From Pantoea cypripedii (GTDB lineage: Bacteria > Pseudomonadota > Gammaproteobacteria > Enterobacterales > Enterobacteriaceae): a DNA stretch of 64,000 bases. Of the stretch, positions 32,522 to 41,349 are shown in pieces (position 1 is the stretch's first letter; the number at the start of each line of letters is the position of its first letter). Below the pieces are notes generated by a model, which ran no database searches, was not told the origin of the DNA, and saw only the letters and a list, made by a program, of their open reading frames with translations. Location: positions 4,290,893-4,354,892 of the forward strand of contig NZ_CP024768.1 in NCBI RefSeq assembly GCF_011395035.1. Direction: 5' to 3'. A program made the position numbers and the translations under genes.

Positions 32522-32568
32522 ACCTCGTCAGTTTTCATTATAATGGCACCAAAAGTGACCACATTAAA

Positions 32569-32581
32569 GTACAATTTGTAC
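32569..32581. promoter_or_regulatory. Palindrome upstream of the AT-rich module
   Basis: GTACAATTTGTAC is a perfect inverted repeat (GTACAA / TTGTAC) 48 bp upstream of the first gene. A TATAAT hexamer that reads on both strands lies between (about 32538-32545). It is a plausible promoter-operator for an RHH autorepressor; function is inferred from position. Confidence 0.5.
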
Positions 32582-32718
32582 CTTTGTGTTTAATTGTCTG
32601 TTTTTAAAGGTTATTTAATTTTTCGGTACGATGCAGTGATTTGCTGAGAGAGAAAGGAAAGATGACAATGGGGATGAGGAGTGGCGGGGTAACATGCCCC
32701 CGACACCCCTGCGGTGCG

Positions 32719-33624
32719 TCAGGTCCTCACCAGAAATCGCTGGCTCACCATGCCGCCGAACACATTGATCAGCAGACCAAAAATAATCACCGATGCCCCG
32801 AGCATCTGCTGTGCCGACAGCGTTTCACCCAGAATCAGTGCGGCACTGAGAATCCCCACCACCGGCACCAGCAGCGACAGCGGTGCCACGCGCCAGGTTT
32901 CGTAGCGGCTCAGCAGATTGCCCCAGATGGCGTAGCCGATAATGGTGGCGACAAAGGCGAGATAGATCAGCGCCAGCACGGTTTGCAGCGAGATATTCAT
33001 CAGGCTGCTGACAATCGTCTCTTGCCCTTCAAACCACCATGAACAGGCAAAGAACGGCACCATAGGTACCAGCGCACTCCACACCACCAGCGACATCACC
33101 GGCACTTTGCGGTTACGCAAAATAATCTTGTTGGTGATATTGCCCAATCCCCACGATAACGCCGCCGCCAGCGTCAGCATCATGGTGGTGAGCGTAATGC
33201 CTGCGGTGGTCTGTCCCTCCATCCCCGCCGTCGCCAGGGTAAACATGCCAAGGGTTGCTACCAGAATGCCGACGATATGGTTCCAGCGCAGTTTCTCCGC
33301 CAGCAGCAATGCGCCGAGTATCAGGGTGAAAAAGGCCTGCGCCTGCACCACCAGCGATGCCAGTCCGGCGGGCATACCCAGCTTGATGGCGAGGAACAGA
33401 AAGGCAAACTGACCAAAACTGATGGTCATGCCATACACCACCAACCAGCGCAGCGGAATGGCCGGGCGTTTAACGAAAAAGATCGCCGGGAATGCCACCA
33501 GAGTAAAACGCAGTCCCGCCAGCAAAAAGGGGGGCATGCCATGCAGCCCCAGTTTAATCACCACAAAATTGACGCCCCAGGCGAGTACCACACACAGGGC
33601 TAATAAGAGATCTTTGACTGACAT
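32719..33624 (-). CDS. eamA: EamA-family exporter (O-acetylserine/cysteine exporter-like)
   Basis: This 301-residue drug/metabolite transporter has ten hydrophobic segments in two EamA repeats. It resembles E. coli EamA (YdeD), the O-acetylserine/cysteine exporter: the start MSVKDLLLALCVVLAWGVNFVVIK and the stretch LGRYETWRVAPLSLLVPVVG both match closely in pattern. The ATG at 33624 is preferred because AAGGA is at the right distance; an ATG two codons earlier is too close to it. It is the last gene of the six-gene operon. It may export the cluster's product or simply be an amino-acid exporter carried along. Confidence 0.88.
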   Translation of the reverse strand: MSVKDLLLALCVVLAWGVNFVVIKLGLHGMPPFLLAGLRFTLVAFPAIFFVKRPAIPLRWLVVYGMTISFGQFAFLFLAIKLGMPAGLASLVVQAQAFFTLILGALLLAEKLRWNHIVGILVATLGMFTLATAGMEGQTTAGITLTTMMLTLAAALSWGLGNITNKIILRNRKVPVMSLVVWSALVPMVPFFACSWWFEGQETIVSSLMNISLQTVLALIYLAFVATIIGYAIWGNLLSRYETWRVAPLSLLVPVVGILSAALILGETLSAQQMLGASVIIFGLLINVFGGMVSQRFLVRT

Positions 33625-33644
33625 AAACATTCCTTCTGCCGCGA

Positions 33645-34145
33645 TCAGGCGGTCGCCGTCACGGGGGTGGCGATCTCTGCGCAGCAGTCATCACCGATAA
33701 CACGAAAATAGTCATTCACATCCAGTGCCACTGAGCGTTCCAGCAACCCGGCGTTAAACCACAAAGTGCCGACATCACGCAGGCGCGCATCAACGCGCAG
33801 CGCCAGTCGGTCATCAAAACTAAAGGGCGGCACCGCGCCCATCACGCATTGCGTCAGCTCCTGGGCTTTTTCAGGGGCGGCAAAGCTCGATTTCTTGCCG
33901 CCGATGGCACGGGCGGCGCTTTTGAAGTTAATTTTGCAATCACCCGGCACAATCGCCAGCAGGTAACGGGCCTCCGCGCCCTCCGGCATGGTCACTTCCA
34001 GCACCATCGCCTTTGCTGCCTGATTCAGCTCGTTACCGCGGATGGCGCTGATGACATCGGTCTGACCGATGGCCTCATGCTCAATCACACGATAATCCGC
34101 CTGATGCTGCTCCAGTTGGGTGATCACTTTCTCAAAGGTTGTCAT
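33645..34145 (-). CDS. YbaK/EbsC-family aminoacyl-tRNA deacylase-like protein
   Basis: This 166-residue protein has the YbaK/ProX editing-domain fold. The conserved lysine is in CKINFKSAARAIGG, the glycine-rich MGAVPPFSF follows, and LWFNAGLLERSVALDV is near the C terminus. Family members hydrolyse mischarged aminoacyl-tRNAs such as Cys- or Ala-tRNAPro. The ATG at 34145 has a GGAGAG site. In a biosynthetic operon it might protect the translation apparatus from a non-protein amino acid, or act on a tRNA-linked intermediate; both are inference. Confidence 0.85.
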   Translation of the reverse strand: MTTFEKVITQLEQHQADYRVIEHEAIGQTDVISAIRGNELNQAAKAMVLEVTMPEGAEARYLLAIVPGDCKINFKSAARAIGGKKSSFAAPEKAQELTQCVMGAVPPFSFDDRLALRVDARLRDVGTLWFNAGLLERSVALDVNDYFRVIGDDCCAEIATPVTATA

Positions 34146-34173
34146 CTTCTCTCCTCGTATGACGGGCCTCGGG

Positions 34174-34974
34174 TCAACTCCAGGCAATCGCGTGCTTCAT
34201 CTTTTTGTCGGTGAGACCAAAGAAGAAGCCCATGGTGATGCGCGTATCGCCTTCCACCCGATCAATTTCATGATAAAAAGCAGGATTAAACAGATAGATA
34301 TCGCCACTGCGCGGTGAAAACTCGCAGGTTTCGCAGTGCTCAATCACGCCACTCTGGTAGCCAAGTTCGCCGGGCGTTTTAAAGCGCTCATCCACTGGCT
34401 GCCATTGCTTATTAAAGATGCGTAATTCACCCCCGGCACTGCATTCCTGGAGGCACACCACACAACTCAGCTGATGCAAAATTTCAGTCACGGTCAGGCC
34501 GCTACCCGCCGCATCGCGCACGATGTTGTCGTTATGCAGCGGGTTGGCGACGCCATTGGCATGGAACCGCACAATCGAACCTGCGTAATCGCCGTGTTGT
34601 GGATCGGTGGCGGTTTGCAGGCTTTCCAGCCGCAAAGCGTGTTTCACCCAGTTGTAGACCTGGTCACGCAGGCAATGCAGCGACGGCGGTAACGCGGGCT
34701 GAATATCACGCAGTTCGGTGAAGTAGTTTTCCGGCGCAGCGGTATGTTTCGCCAGATAGGGGCCAAGGGTGGTCAGTGCACCGTTGGGATAGTGCGAGAC
34801 CCGCACCTTCTCGCGGCAAAGTTGCAGGTCATCCACCGCCGCTTCACGCACTTCCGGGGTCAGAAAATTACGCAGTACCAGTAGCGGCACGCGCGCAGTA
34901 ACAATGTCATCCAGCCAGGTACTTTCCACAAACATTTTGGGGCTAATAACGCGTATCTGATTGAAAATGGCCAT
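34174..34974 (-). CDS. 2-oxoglutarate/Fe(II)-dependent oxygenase
   Basis: This 266-residue protein shows the facial triad of 2OG-Fe(II) oxygenases. HND at residues 147-149 supplies H147 and D149. The distal histidine is H235 in FYHEIDRV, and R245 in TRITMGFFFG is placed to bind 2-oxoglutarate. The segment GDIYLFNPAFYHEID resembles prolyl-4-hydroxylase and phytanoyl-type enzymes. It would hydroxylate, desaturate or cyclise a biosynthetic intermediate. It starts at ATG 34974, 6 bp after the amidotransferase stop. The substrate is not known. Confidence 0.82.
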   Translation of the reverse strand: MAIFNQIRVISPKMFVESTWLDDIVTARVPLLVLRNFLTPEVREAAVDDLQLCREKVRVSHYPNGALTTLGPYLAKHTAAPENYFTELRDIQPALPPSLHCLRDQVYNWVKHALRLESLQTATDPQHGDYAGSIVRFHANGVANPLHNDNIVRDAAGSGLTVTEILHQLSCVVCLQECSAGGELRIFNKQWQPVDERFKTPGELGYQSGVIEHCETCEFSPRSGDIYLFNPAFYHEIDRVEGDTRITMGFFFGLTDKKMKHAIAWS

Positions 34975-34980
34975 GCTTGT

Positions 34981-35688
34981 TCACTCCGACAAAGGAATTT
35001 CATGAAGTTCATGGTTACTCATACGACGCCACGTGGACGCCGCGCCCAGTGCTGCAATGGGTTCAGAAGAGATAAACGTGCTGTTGTTATGCTGACAGTG
35101 GTGCAGGGTGAAATAATCCGGGTAGGGGGTGTCATCGGGATGCCATTGCCACGCCCAGGCTTTCTCGCGGGTGACAAAAATGGCGTTGGCCGCGCTGCCG
35201 CCTGGCGCTACCTGCGCCATCTTGTCGCGCAGATAACGACGGGTGAAATCGGCAGGCGTCGCCCGATCAACGATGTATTCAAGGTATTCCGCCGAATCAA
35301 AGCGCGACTCCGCCATACCGAGCTGCTGGTGCACCGTCGGCAGAAAGCCGTTGTGCATCATGTACCATTGCGTCTGGCCGCTGGTACGCCACAGCGGATG
35401 CGAAAATTCGATGCCCTGATTTTTACTCAGCGTGGCATGACGGACATGCACAGCGAGAAAACGGCCGCGCAGACGATCCACATCGATACCCGGCAGCGCG
35501 TCGGCAAAGGTGCCGGTGCCGTGCAGCGTACGAATATGGCCCTGTTCACGCCACAGTAAGCCCCAGCCGTTCGGATGTTGTTTGATTGGGCCATCATGGG
35601 TGGCGGTTTCTCCACAGCTCATGGCGCGCGCCGCCTCCAGTACCGCTGCGGCATCAAACTGACCGTGTGCCAGAATCATTCTGCACAT
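34981..35688 (-). CDS. Class II glutamine amidotransferase
   Basis: This 235-residue N-terminal-nucleophile amidohydrolase has Cys2 exposed after Met removal (MCRMILAHG). It also has N40-G41 (HPNGWGLLW), R83-H84 (HVRHAT) and N113-G114 (MMHNGFL) for glutamine binding and the oxyanion hole. MCR starts are shared with the EgtC/YafJ branch, whose EgtC removes a gamma-glutamyl group in ergothioneine synthesis. Start choice is fixed by the need for Cys at position 2. It overlaps the ATP-grasp gene by 13 bp. It may feed ammonia to the PP-loop protein, or trim a gamma-glutamyl group added by the ATP-grasp enzyme. Confidence 0.87.
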   Translation of the reverse strand: MCRMILAHGQFDAAAVLEAARAMSCGETATHDGPIKQHPNGWGLLWREQGHIRTLHGTGTFADALPGIDVDRLRGRFLAVHVRHATLSKNQGIEFSHPLWRTSGQTQWYMMHNGFLPTVHQQLGMAESRFDSAEYLEYIVDRATPADFTRRYLRDKMAQVAPGGSAANAIFVTREKAWAWQWHPDDTPYPDYFTLHHCQHNNSTFISSEPIAALGAASTWRRMSNHELHEIPLSE

Positions 35689-36953
35689 AGTAAATCCCCC
35701 CGGGTGGCAAAGGACGTAACATCGAGAATCTGATGGAAGGTCGCCAGCACGTCGTCGCGGCTGTTGCCCGGCAGACAAAAGGTGGCGAGGATGCCCGCAT
35801 GACGGGTTAAATCGGCGTACAGAGAGGATCGCGGCGAGACCTCAAGCGCAGGCAGATTGAGCGGCGGCAATAGCTGGCCGCGCTGTTGTTGGGCGATCCA
35901 CTGCTCCGCCTGGCGATATTGCAGCGACTGGCGCAAACGTAAGCGTCCCACCACCTGAGCGGGTTGGCAAAAATGCAGCTCGGGCATGCCGCGTCCCGCT
36001 TCGATGTGAAAGGCTACCTCAGCCCAGTTGATACCTGTCACTTCCTCGACCAGATTCACCACGCCCATCCCTGACAGGCGGAAACCCATTTCGAGAAAAT
36101 GCGGCTCGCCGTTGACCATAATGAAATCGATATGAAAGGCCCCCTGACGATAGCCAAAGGTTTCGCAGCAGAAACTCATCAGGCTGGTGAAGGAGGCTGG
36201 CAACTGGTGTGCGGCCATCGCCACATGCCCGGATTCATAAAAACTGATGCTGCCATCCTGATCGCTGTGATGCTCGATCACCTTCTGGCAGCAGGTCAGC
36301 GCCACCGCGTGACCGTTATCCACCACGCCCTGGAGCGAATACTCATCACCGCATAGCCAGCTTTCGACGATAAAGCCGGAAAAGCCGCGTCCGCCATAAT
36401 TCATGGTATCGACTAATTTATTGATCACGGTGTCGAGCTGGCAGGCCTGCTCCACCAGCCAAATCCCGAGGCCGCCGCCGCCATCAACCGGCTTGATCAC
36501 GCACGGATAAAGCAACGCTTCACGCGCATCGCGGATACTGAGTGGTGAAGCAAAGAAGCGGAATTCCGGCTGTGGGAAACGTGGCCAGGCTTTGCGCAAC
36601 GCCATGCGCTGGGCATATTTATCCGGCGGAATAAAACCAGGGCCGGCATCCGGACCTGCCAGCATCTCGCGTAGCCGTCCGGCGGAGACGTTATAGGCTT
36701 CAAACCCCGCCAGTACCACCTGGGGATGTTCCAGCAACCCGGCACGCAGGCACGCCTGCAACACATCCCAGGGGTTTTCTGGCCGATCAAGCCGCACAAT
36801 CAGATCGAACGGCAGCCTAAAGCTCAGCGACTGGTAATCGACAAAGTCGCCCATCTCCGCCAGCACAGTAAAATAGCCTTCGCGTTTCGCCACGGAGCAG
36901 TACGGGTTTTGCCCGTCGCGGGTTGCGCCAATCTGCAGGAATATCTTTCTCAT
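35676..36953 (-). CDS. ATP-grasp ligase
   Basis: This 425-residue ATP-grasp enzyme probably joins a carboxylate to an amine via an acyl phosphate. K154 is in PCVIKPVDGGGGLGIW (glycine-rich ATP loop), IVESWLCGDEYSLQG provides the hinge and acid, D276 is in FHIDFIMVNG, and E288 is in HFLEMGFRLSGMG for magnesium binding. The general plan resembles amino-acid/peptide ligases such as those of dapdiamide or bacilysin synthesis. It starts at ATG 36953, 17 bp after the PP-loop gene. No carrier protein or NRPS is present, so free small-molecule substrates are likely. Confidence 0.87.
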   Translation of the reverse strand: MRKIFLQIGATRDGQNPYCSVAKREGYFTVLAEMGDFVDYQSLSFRLPFDLIVRLDRPENPWDVLQACLRAGLLEHPQVVLAGFEAYNVSAGRLREMLAGPDAGPGFIPPDKYAQRMALRKAWPRFPQPEFRFFASPLSIRDAREALLYPCVIKPVDGGGGLGIWLVEQACQLDTVINKLVDTMNYGGRGFSGFIVESWLCGDEYSLQGVVDNGHAVALTCCQKVIEHHSDQDGSISFYESGHVAMAAHQLPASFTSLMSFCCETFGYRQGAFHIDFIMVNGEPHFLEMGFRLSGMGVVNLVEEVTGINWAEVAFHIEAGRGMPELHFCQPAQVVGRLRLRQSLQYRQAEQWIAQQQRGQLLPPLNLPALEVSPRSSLYADLTRHAGILATFCLPGNSRDDVLATFHQILDVTSFATRGDLLCAE

Positions 36954-36970
36954 CGCTTAGCCTTACCGGG

Positions 36971-38437
36971 TCAGCGCCCGGAAATCACTTCTGTGACGAT
37001 GTCCTGCAGGACACCATTGTTTACCTGAATCACCGCTTTGTGTGGATCGAAGCGCAACACGCGCGACAGGGCATCGTGCTGCTGGTTATCCAGCAGTGAG
37101 CTGACTTGTGCGCTGCGCCAGCAATGGCGCATTTGGGTGATGGTCAGGCCGGACAGTTGTTCCAGCTGTTGTGCCAGCTGGATTTCGTTGCTCTCCCCCG
37201 CCAGCAGCGCGCGCACGGCCTGCTCCTGCGGTGGGTGCGGCAGCTGATGTAACCAGGCCGCCAGCTGCCTGCCGCTGGCGATAAATGGCGAATAAATCAT
37301 GCACACCAGCTGGGTTTCGTTGAGGCCAAATGCCTGTTCAGCAAACTGTGCCGCGCGCTGACGCGCCCGCGCGATCGCGTCATCATCCTGGTAGCGCGCC
37401 GCCATCTCCTGTATCAGCTGAGGCGGGAAATCCTTTTGCTGCATCAACCCCAGCGCAAAGCGCACATATTCGCGAATGCCTTCGGCGTAGCTCCGTTGCA
37501 ACAGCGTTTCCGCGCGCAGACCGCGAAGATGTGCCATTAACGTCGGATTGCCGCAGTCCGATTCGGAAAAGCTGAACATCAACTCGTCGAAGCGGAAATG
37601 CATAAACTCCGTCAGCAACGCCCAGTGCGCACCGGCTTCATAGGCGGTGTCCTGATAGATATTGAAGAACAGCGGGTCGCGGGCCAGCTGCCAGGTGATG
37701 CGATGCGCAGGAGTGACCTGATCGGCACCGTAGACATCGGCAAAATAACGTTCGGCGACGCCATCGAGGGTTTGCAGAAAGCCGCTAAAGCCGCGTGATT
37801 TATCCGCCACTGGCGCATTAAACAGCCGTGACAGATGGCGCGCCCACGCGAGGTAGGCTGTCTGCTCCTGCGGGGAATCGCCGGTGATGATCATATCCAC
37901 CCCGCCATCGTAGTGCGCAGCAAGGCCAAAGGAGTTCACCATGCTGAGGTTGCAGGCGTTGCAAAAGGTGGAACGCGCATCGGCGCGGAAACGGTGGCCA
38001 TTCATCAGCACATCGTGGCGATTTTGCTGGCGCACCGCTTCCGGCATCGGCAAATGCCGGGCAAAAGGACGAATCTGTAATCCGTCGGTCACCAGACATT
38101 CGGTAAAGTCATCGTTGTGGATATGCAGCGCGCGATAGACGCGATCGATGTTCTCCATCACGCTGTCGTTCATCGCCGCATGGCGGTTGGTACTGATGCG
38201 CAGCTGGAAGGTGCTGCCACGCTGTTGCCAGATCAGCCCCTGGATGTAGCGCACATACGCCACCATGTAGCTGCTGTCTTTGCCACCGCCATAGGCGAGC
38301 AGCACACGGTTGTTTTCGGGATGATGCGTATCAGGTAGAGCGGCGAGCAAACGGCGGGAACAGGCCTGGGCTGATTCGAGAATGGCGCTGGACAGGTATC
38401 CTTCAATTTCTCTCATCATGGTGGACAGATTATTCAT
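36971..38437 (-). CDS. N-type ATP pyrophosphatase (PP-loop) protein
   Basis: This 488-residue protein carries a PP-loop, LLAYGGGKDSSYM at residues 46-58, the GGxDS motif of enzymes that adenylate a carbonyl before amidation or thiolation. A CNAC pair at 159-162 could bind metal. MIITGDSPQEQ (183-193) matches the second nucleotide-binding region of asparagine-synthetase and NAD-synthetase-like domains. The C-terminal 250 residues are helical and unfamiliar. It has no glutaminase domain of its own, but one is encoded two genes downstream, so the two may form a split amidotransferase. It is first in the operon and divergent from the MocR regulator. Confidence 0.82.
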   Translation of the reverse strand: MNNLSTMMREIEGYLSSAILESAQACSRRLLAALPDTHHPENNRVLLAYGGGKDSSYMVAYVRYIQGLIWQQRGSTFQLRISTNRHAAMNDSVMENIDRVYRALHIHNDDFTECLVTDGLQIRPFARHLPMPEAVRQQNRHDVLMNGHRFRADARSTFCNACNLSMVNSFGLAAHYDGGVDMIITGDSPQEQTAYLAWARHLSRLFNAPVADKSRGFSGFLQTLDGVAERYFADVYGADQVTPAHRITWQLARDPLFFNIYQDTAYEAGAHWALLTEFMHFRFDELMFSFSESDCGNPTLMAHLRGLRAETLLQRSYAEGIREYVRFALGLMQQKDFPPQLIQEMAARYQDDDAIARARQRAAQFAEQAFGLNETQLVCMIYSPFIASGRQLAAWLHQLPHPPQEQAVRALLAGESNEIQLAQQLEQLSGLTITQMRHCWRSAQVSSLLDNQQHDALSRVLRFDPHKAVIQVNNGVLQDIVTEVISGR

Positions 38438-38650
38438 TTTTCACTTTTTCCTTTGGCTAATAAAATCGCAGTCGCCTTGAGTTCGACAACATTGCGGCTA
38501 ACAGGCCACGAAGGTGCTACGGAATGAATTTCTCAGTCGTGGCGGTTGATCAGCCACTGATACGCATCGTTATTTAACAGATGCAGCCTAAACTACTTTG
38601 AATGTAATCTGATGGATACGCACAGATCAGCACGATATGGGGTGGAACAG

Positions 38651-40105
38651 ATGGCGGGTGAGACGGAAGAACAGGAGAGTCAGAGTAGTCGTTACCGTCA
38701 GATAGCAGAACAGATCAAACAGGCGATTCACAGCGGATCGCTGCCGCCAGACAGCCGCTTGCCTTCGGTTCGCACCCTGGCGACGCAGTACCATGTCAGC
38801 ATGACCACCGCGTTGAAAACATTACGCACCCTTGAGGATGAGCACTATGCGGTCGCGCGTCCTAAGTCCGGTTTTTTTGTGGCACCGCGCAAAGCGGACA
38901 AAAAATTGCCGATGGTTGCGCACGAGCAGCCGCGTGAAATCGCACCGCTGGATGAACAGACTGAGCTGCATCTGGCGATGGTCGGCTCGGATTGTCGGGT
39001 ACGACTGGACCTGGCAAACGGCGATATCTCGCTGTATCCGGTAAAGAAAATTGGCCTGCTGATGCGTCAGATGGGCTACAGCAAACCGGCGTTGCTGGGC
39101 AATACGGTCAAGGGCACCGGCTATGCGCCGCTCAAAGCGGAGATCGCCCGCCGCGCGGTGGATTATGGCTGCAACATCAACGCCGATGACATCCTGATCA
39201 CCAATGGCTGCATCGAGGCGATCTCGCTGTCGCTGCGTGCCACCACGCGCCCCGGTGATATCGTGGCGGTGGAATCGCCGTGCTATTTCGTGCTGCTGCA
39301 AATGTTGCACAACCTCAACCTGCGGGTGATTGAAGTGGAAGCGGGGGCGGAAGGGTACGTCAACGTGGAAAAACTGACGTCGCTGTTCCAGCGCCAGGCG
39401 GTGCAGGCGTACCTCAGTATTAACAACATCAACAACCCGCTGGGCAAAAGTATTCCCAACGAGCAGAAGGCCTATATTGCGCGTCAGGCGGATGAAAACG
39501 ATGTGGTGATTATTGAGGATGATATCTTCGGTGATACCGCCTTTGGCGAACGTCGGCCGTTCCCGATGCGCGCCTTCAGCCCGAACGTTATTTTGTGCAG
39601 CGGCTTCTCGAAAACCGTGGCACCCGGCATTCGCATTGGCTGGGTGCACAGCGTCAACTACATGCGCAAAATCGCCTCGCTAAAGTACACCTCAACCATG
39701 GGTACCTCGGTGCTGTCGCAGGCGGCGATTGCCGAGCTGCTGCGTAATGGCGGTTACGATGCCCATCTGCGTAAGCTGCGTCGTGAACTGGCGAATCAGA
39801 TCCGCCAGATGCGCCAGGCGGTGCTGCGCTATTTTCCGGTGGGCACGCGGGTGTCCGATCCGGAAGGGGGTTATGTGCTCTGGGTTGAGATGCCGGTGCA
39901 GGCGCTGAATGTGCGTGCGTTATTTCTCAAGGCACGCAACGCCGGGATTGGCATTGCGCCGGGGCATATCTTCGCGACCGATCACCGCTACGATCACTGC
40001 TTCCGGCTCAACGCCGGGTTTGGCTGGAATGCGGAAGTGGAGCAGGCGATTCGCCAGCTGGCACAGTGGTGCCAGCTGTCACTGGTAGAAGCAAAGCAGG
40101 ATTAA
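38651..40105 (+). CDS. MocR-type regulator (GntR helix-turn-helix plus aminotransferase-like domain)
   Basis: This 484-residue MocR/PdxR-type protein has an N-terminal GntR winged helix (RLPSVRTLATQYHVSMTTALKTLRTLE, about 35-65). A fold-type I aminotransferase-like domain follows. It has the PLP-lysine motif LCSGFSKTVAPGIRIGW, the Asp/Tyr region IIEDDIFGD, and FRLNAGFGW near the end. Such regulators use PLP adducts with amino compounds as signals. The ATG at 38651 has a GGTGGAAC site; an in-frame ATG at 38612 lacks one. It is divergent from the biosynthetic operon and probably controls it. It overlaps the convergent avtA by 4 bp. Confidence 0.88.
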   Translation: MAGETEEQESQSSRYRQIAEQIKQAIHSGSLPPDSRLPSVRTLATQYHVSMTTALKTLRTLEDEHYAVARPKSGFFVAPRKADKKLPMVAHEQPREIAPLDEQTELHLAMVGSDCRVRLDLANGDISLYPVKKIGLLMRQMGYSKPALLGNTVKGTGYAPLKAEIARRAVDYGCNINADDILITNGCIEAISLSLRATTRPGDIVAVESPCYFVLLQMLHNLNLRVIEVEAGAEGYVNVEKLTSLFQRQAVQAYLSINNINNPLGKSIPNEQKAYIARQADENDVVIIEDDIFGDTAFGERRPFPMRAFSPNVILCSGFSKTVAPGIRIGWVHSVNYMRKIASLKYTSTMGTSVLSQAAIAELLRNGGYDAHLRKLRRELANQIRQMRQAVLRYFPVGTRVSDPEGGYVLWVEMPVQALNVRALFLKARNAGIGIAPGHIFATDHRYDHCFRLNAGFGWNAEVEQAIRQLAQWCQLSLVEAKQD

Positions 40106-41349
40106 GCGCGCCAGGCGTCTTCGAGTTCTTCCGCCAGGATCTGCACCGCGCGTTCAATGTTCTCTGCGTCCGGCACATAGTTCATGCGCATGCATTGATG
40201 GGTATGCGGCCATTCCTGTTCCAGACCGGGGAAGAAGAAGTGGCCGGGCACCATCAGCACGCCGCGCGCTTTCAGACGTTGATACAGCGCTTCGGTGGAG
40301 ATCGGCAAATCGCGGAACCACAACCAGAGGAAAATCGCCCCTTCCGGTTTATGAATCAGGCAGCGATCTTCCGGTAAATAGCGGCGAATGATGGCGATCG
40401 TCTCGCTCACCTTGTGCTGATAAAACGGCTTGATCACCTCTTCCGACAGACGCAATAAATCCCCGCGCGCAATCATCTCGTTGGCGATCGCCGGGCCGAT
40501 GCTGCCCGGTGCAAGGCTGATAATGCCGTTCATGTTGCCAATGGCGCTGATGGTCTTTTCATCGGCAACGATAATGCCGCAACGCGCACCAGGCAGGCCG
40601 AGTTTTGACAGGCTCATGCACAGGATAATGTTGGGATTCCACAACGGGCGCGCTTCGCTAAAGATAATGCCGGGGAAGGGCACACCATAGGCGTTATCAA
40701 TCAGCAGCGGCACCTGATGCTGCTGTGCCAGGGCATCCAGCTGCAACAGTTCATCATCGGTGATCACGTTACCGGTCGGATTGGTCGGGCGTGATACGCA
40801 GATCAGGCCAACCTCGTCATTCAGCGGCAAATGGTCAAAATCGACGTGGTATTTAAACTGGCCTTCCGGCAGCAGTTCGATGTTGGGTTTCGCGGAGACA
40901 AACAAACCCTCTTCCAGTCCGGCATCGGCGTAGCCGAGGTATTCCGGGGCCAGCGGGAACAGTACGCGTTTTTTGCTGCCGTCGGCGCGGTGTCCGGCGA
41001 ACAGGTTAAACAGATAGAAAAACGCGCTCTGGCTGCCGTTGGTGAGCGCGATGTTCTGCGCCGTTAATGGCCAGCCGAACTCCTCGCGCAGCATGGCTGC
41101 CAGCGCATCAAGCAATAGCGCTTTGCCGCGCGGGCCGTCGTAGTTGCACAACGCTTCACTCAGCTTGCCTTCCTGATGCATCTGCTGCAAAAGCTGGTGG
41201 AAATAGTCGTTGATGGCCGGGATTTGCGCCGGATTGCCGCCGCCAAGCATGATGGTGCCGGGGGTACGCAACCCTTCACCCATATCTTCCATCAGACGTG
41301 AGATACCGGAATGTTGCGTAAATTTGTCGCCGAACTGTGAAAAAGACAT
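40102..41349 (-). CDS. avtA: Valine–pyruvate aminotransferase AvtA
   Basis: AvtA is a PLP enzyme that interconverts valine/pyruvate and 2-ketoisovalerate/alanine. The 415-residue protein follows E. coli AvtA from MSFSQFGDKFTQHSGISRLMEDM through LCNYDGPRGK, ALTNGSQSAFFYLFNLFAG and ICVSRPTNPTGNVITD. The PLP lysine is in CMSLSKLGLPGARCGI. The ending HTHQCMRMNYVPD also matches. It is a core gene that bounds the accessory operon on the right; its 3' end overlaps the MocR gene by 4 bp. Confidence 0.95.
   Translation of the reverse strand: MSFSQFGDKFTQHSGISRLMEDMGEGLRTPGTIMLGGGNPAQIPAINDYFHQLLQQMHQEGKLSEALCNYDGPRGKALLLDALAAMLREEFGWPLTAQNIALTNGSQSAFFYLFNLFAGHRADGSKKRVLFPLAPEYLGYADAGLEEGLFVSAKPNIELLPEGQFKYHVDFDHLPLNDEVGLICVSRPTNPTGNVITDDELLQLDALAQQHQVPLLIDNAYGVPFPGIIFSEARPLWNPNIILCMSLSKLGLPGARCGIIVADEKTISAIGNMNGIISLAPGSIGPAIANEMIARGDLLRLSEEVIKPFYQHKVSETIAIIRRYLPEDRCLIHKPEGAIFLWLWFRDLPISTEALYQRLKARGVLMVPGHFFFPGLEQEWPHTHQCMRMNYVPDAENIERAVQILAEELEDAWRA

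Noticed and set aside
32719..38437. Pantocin, dapdiamide or formylaminooxyvinylglycine cluster
   Set aside because: The expected genes (for example DAP-forming enzymes and NRPS-like or carbamoyl/formyltransferase genes) are absent.
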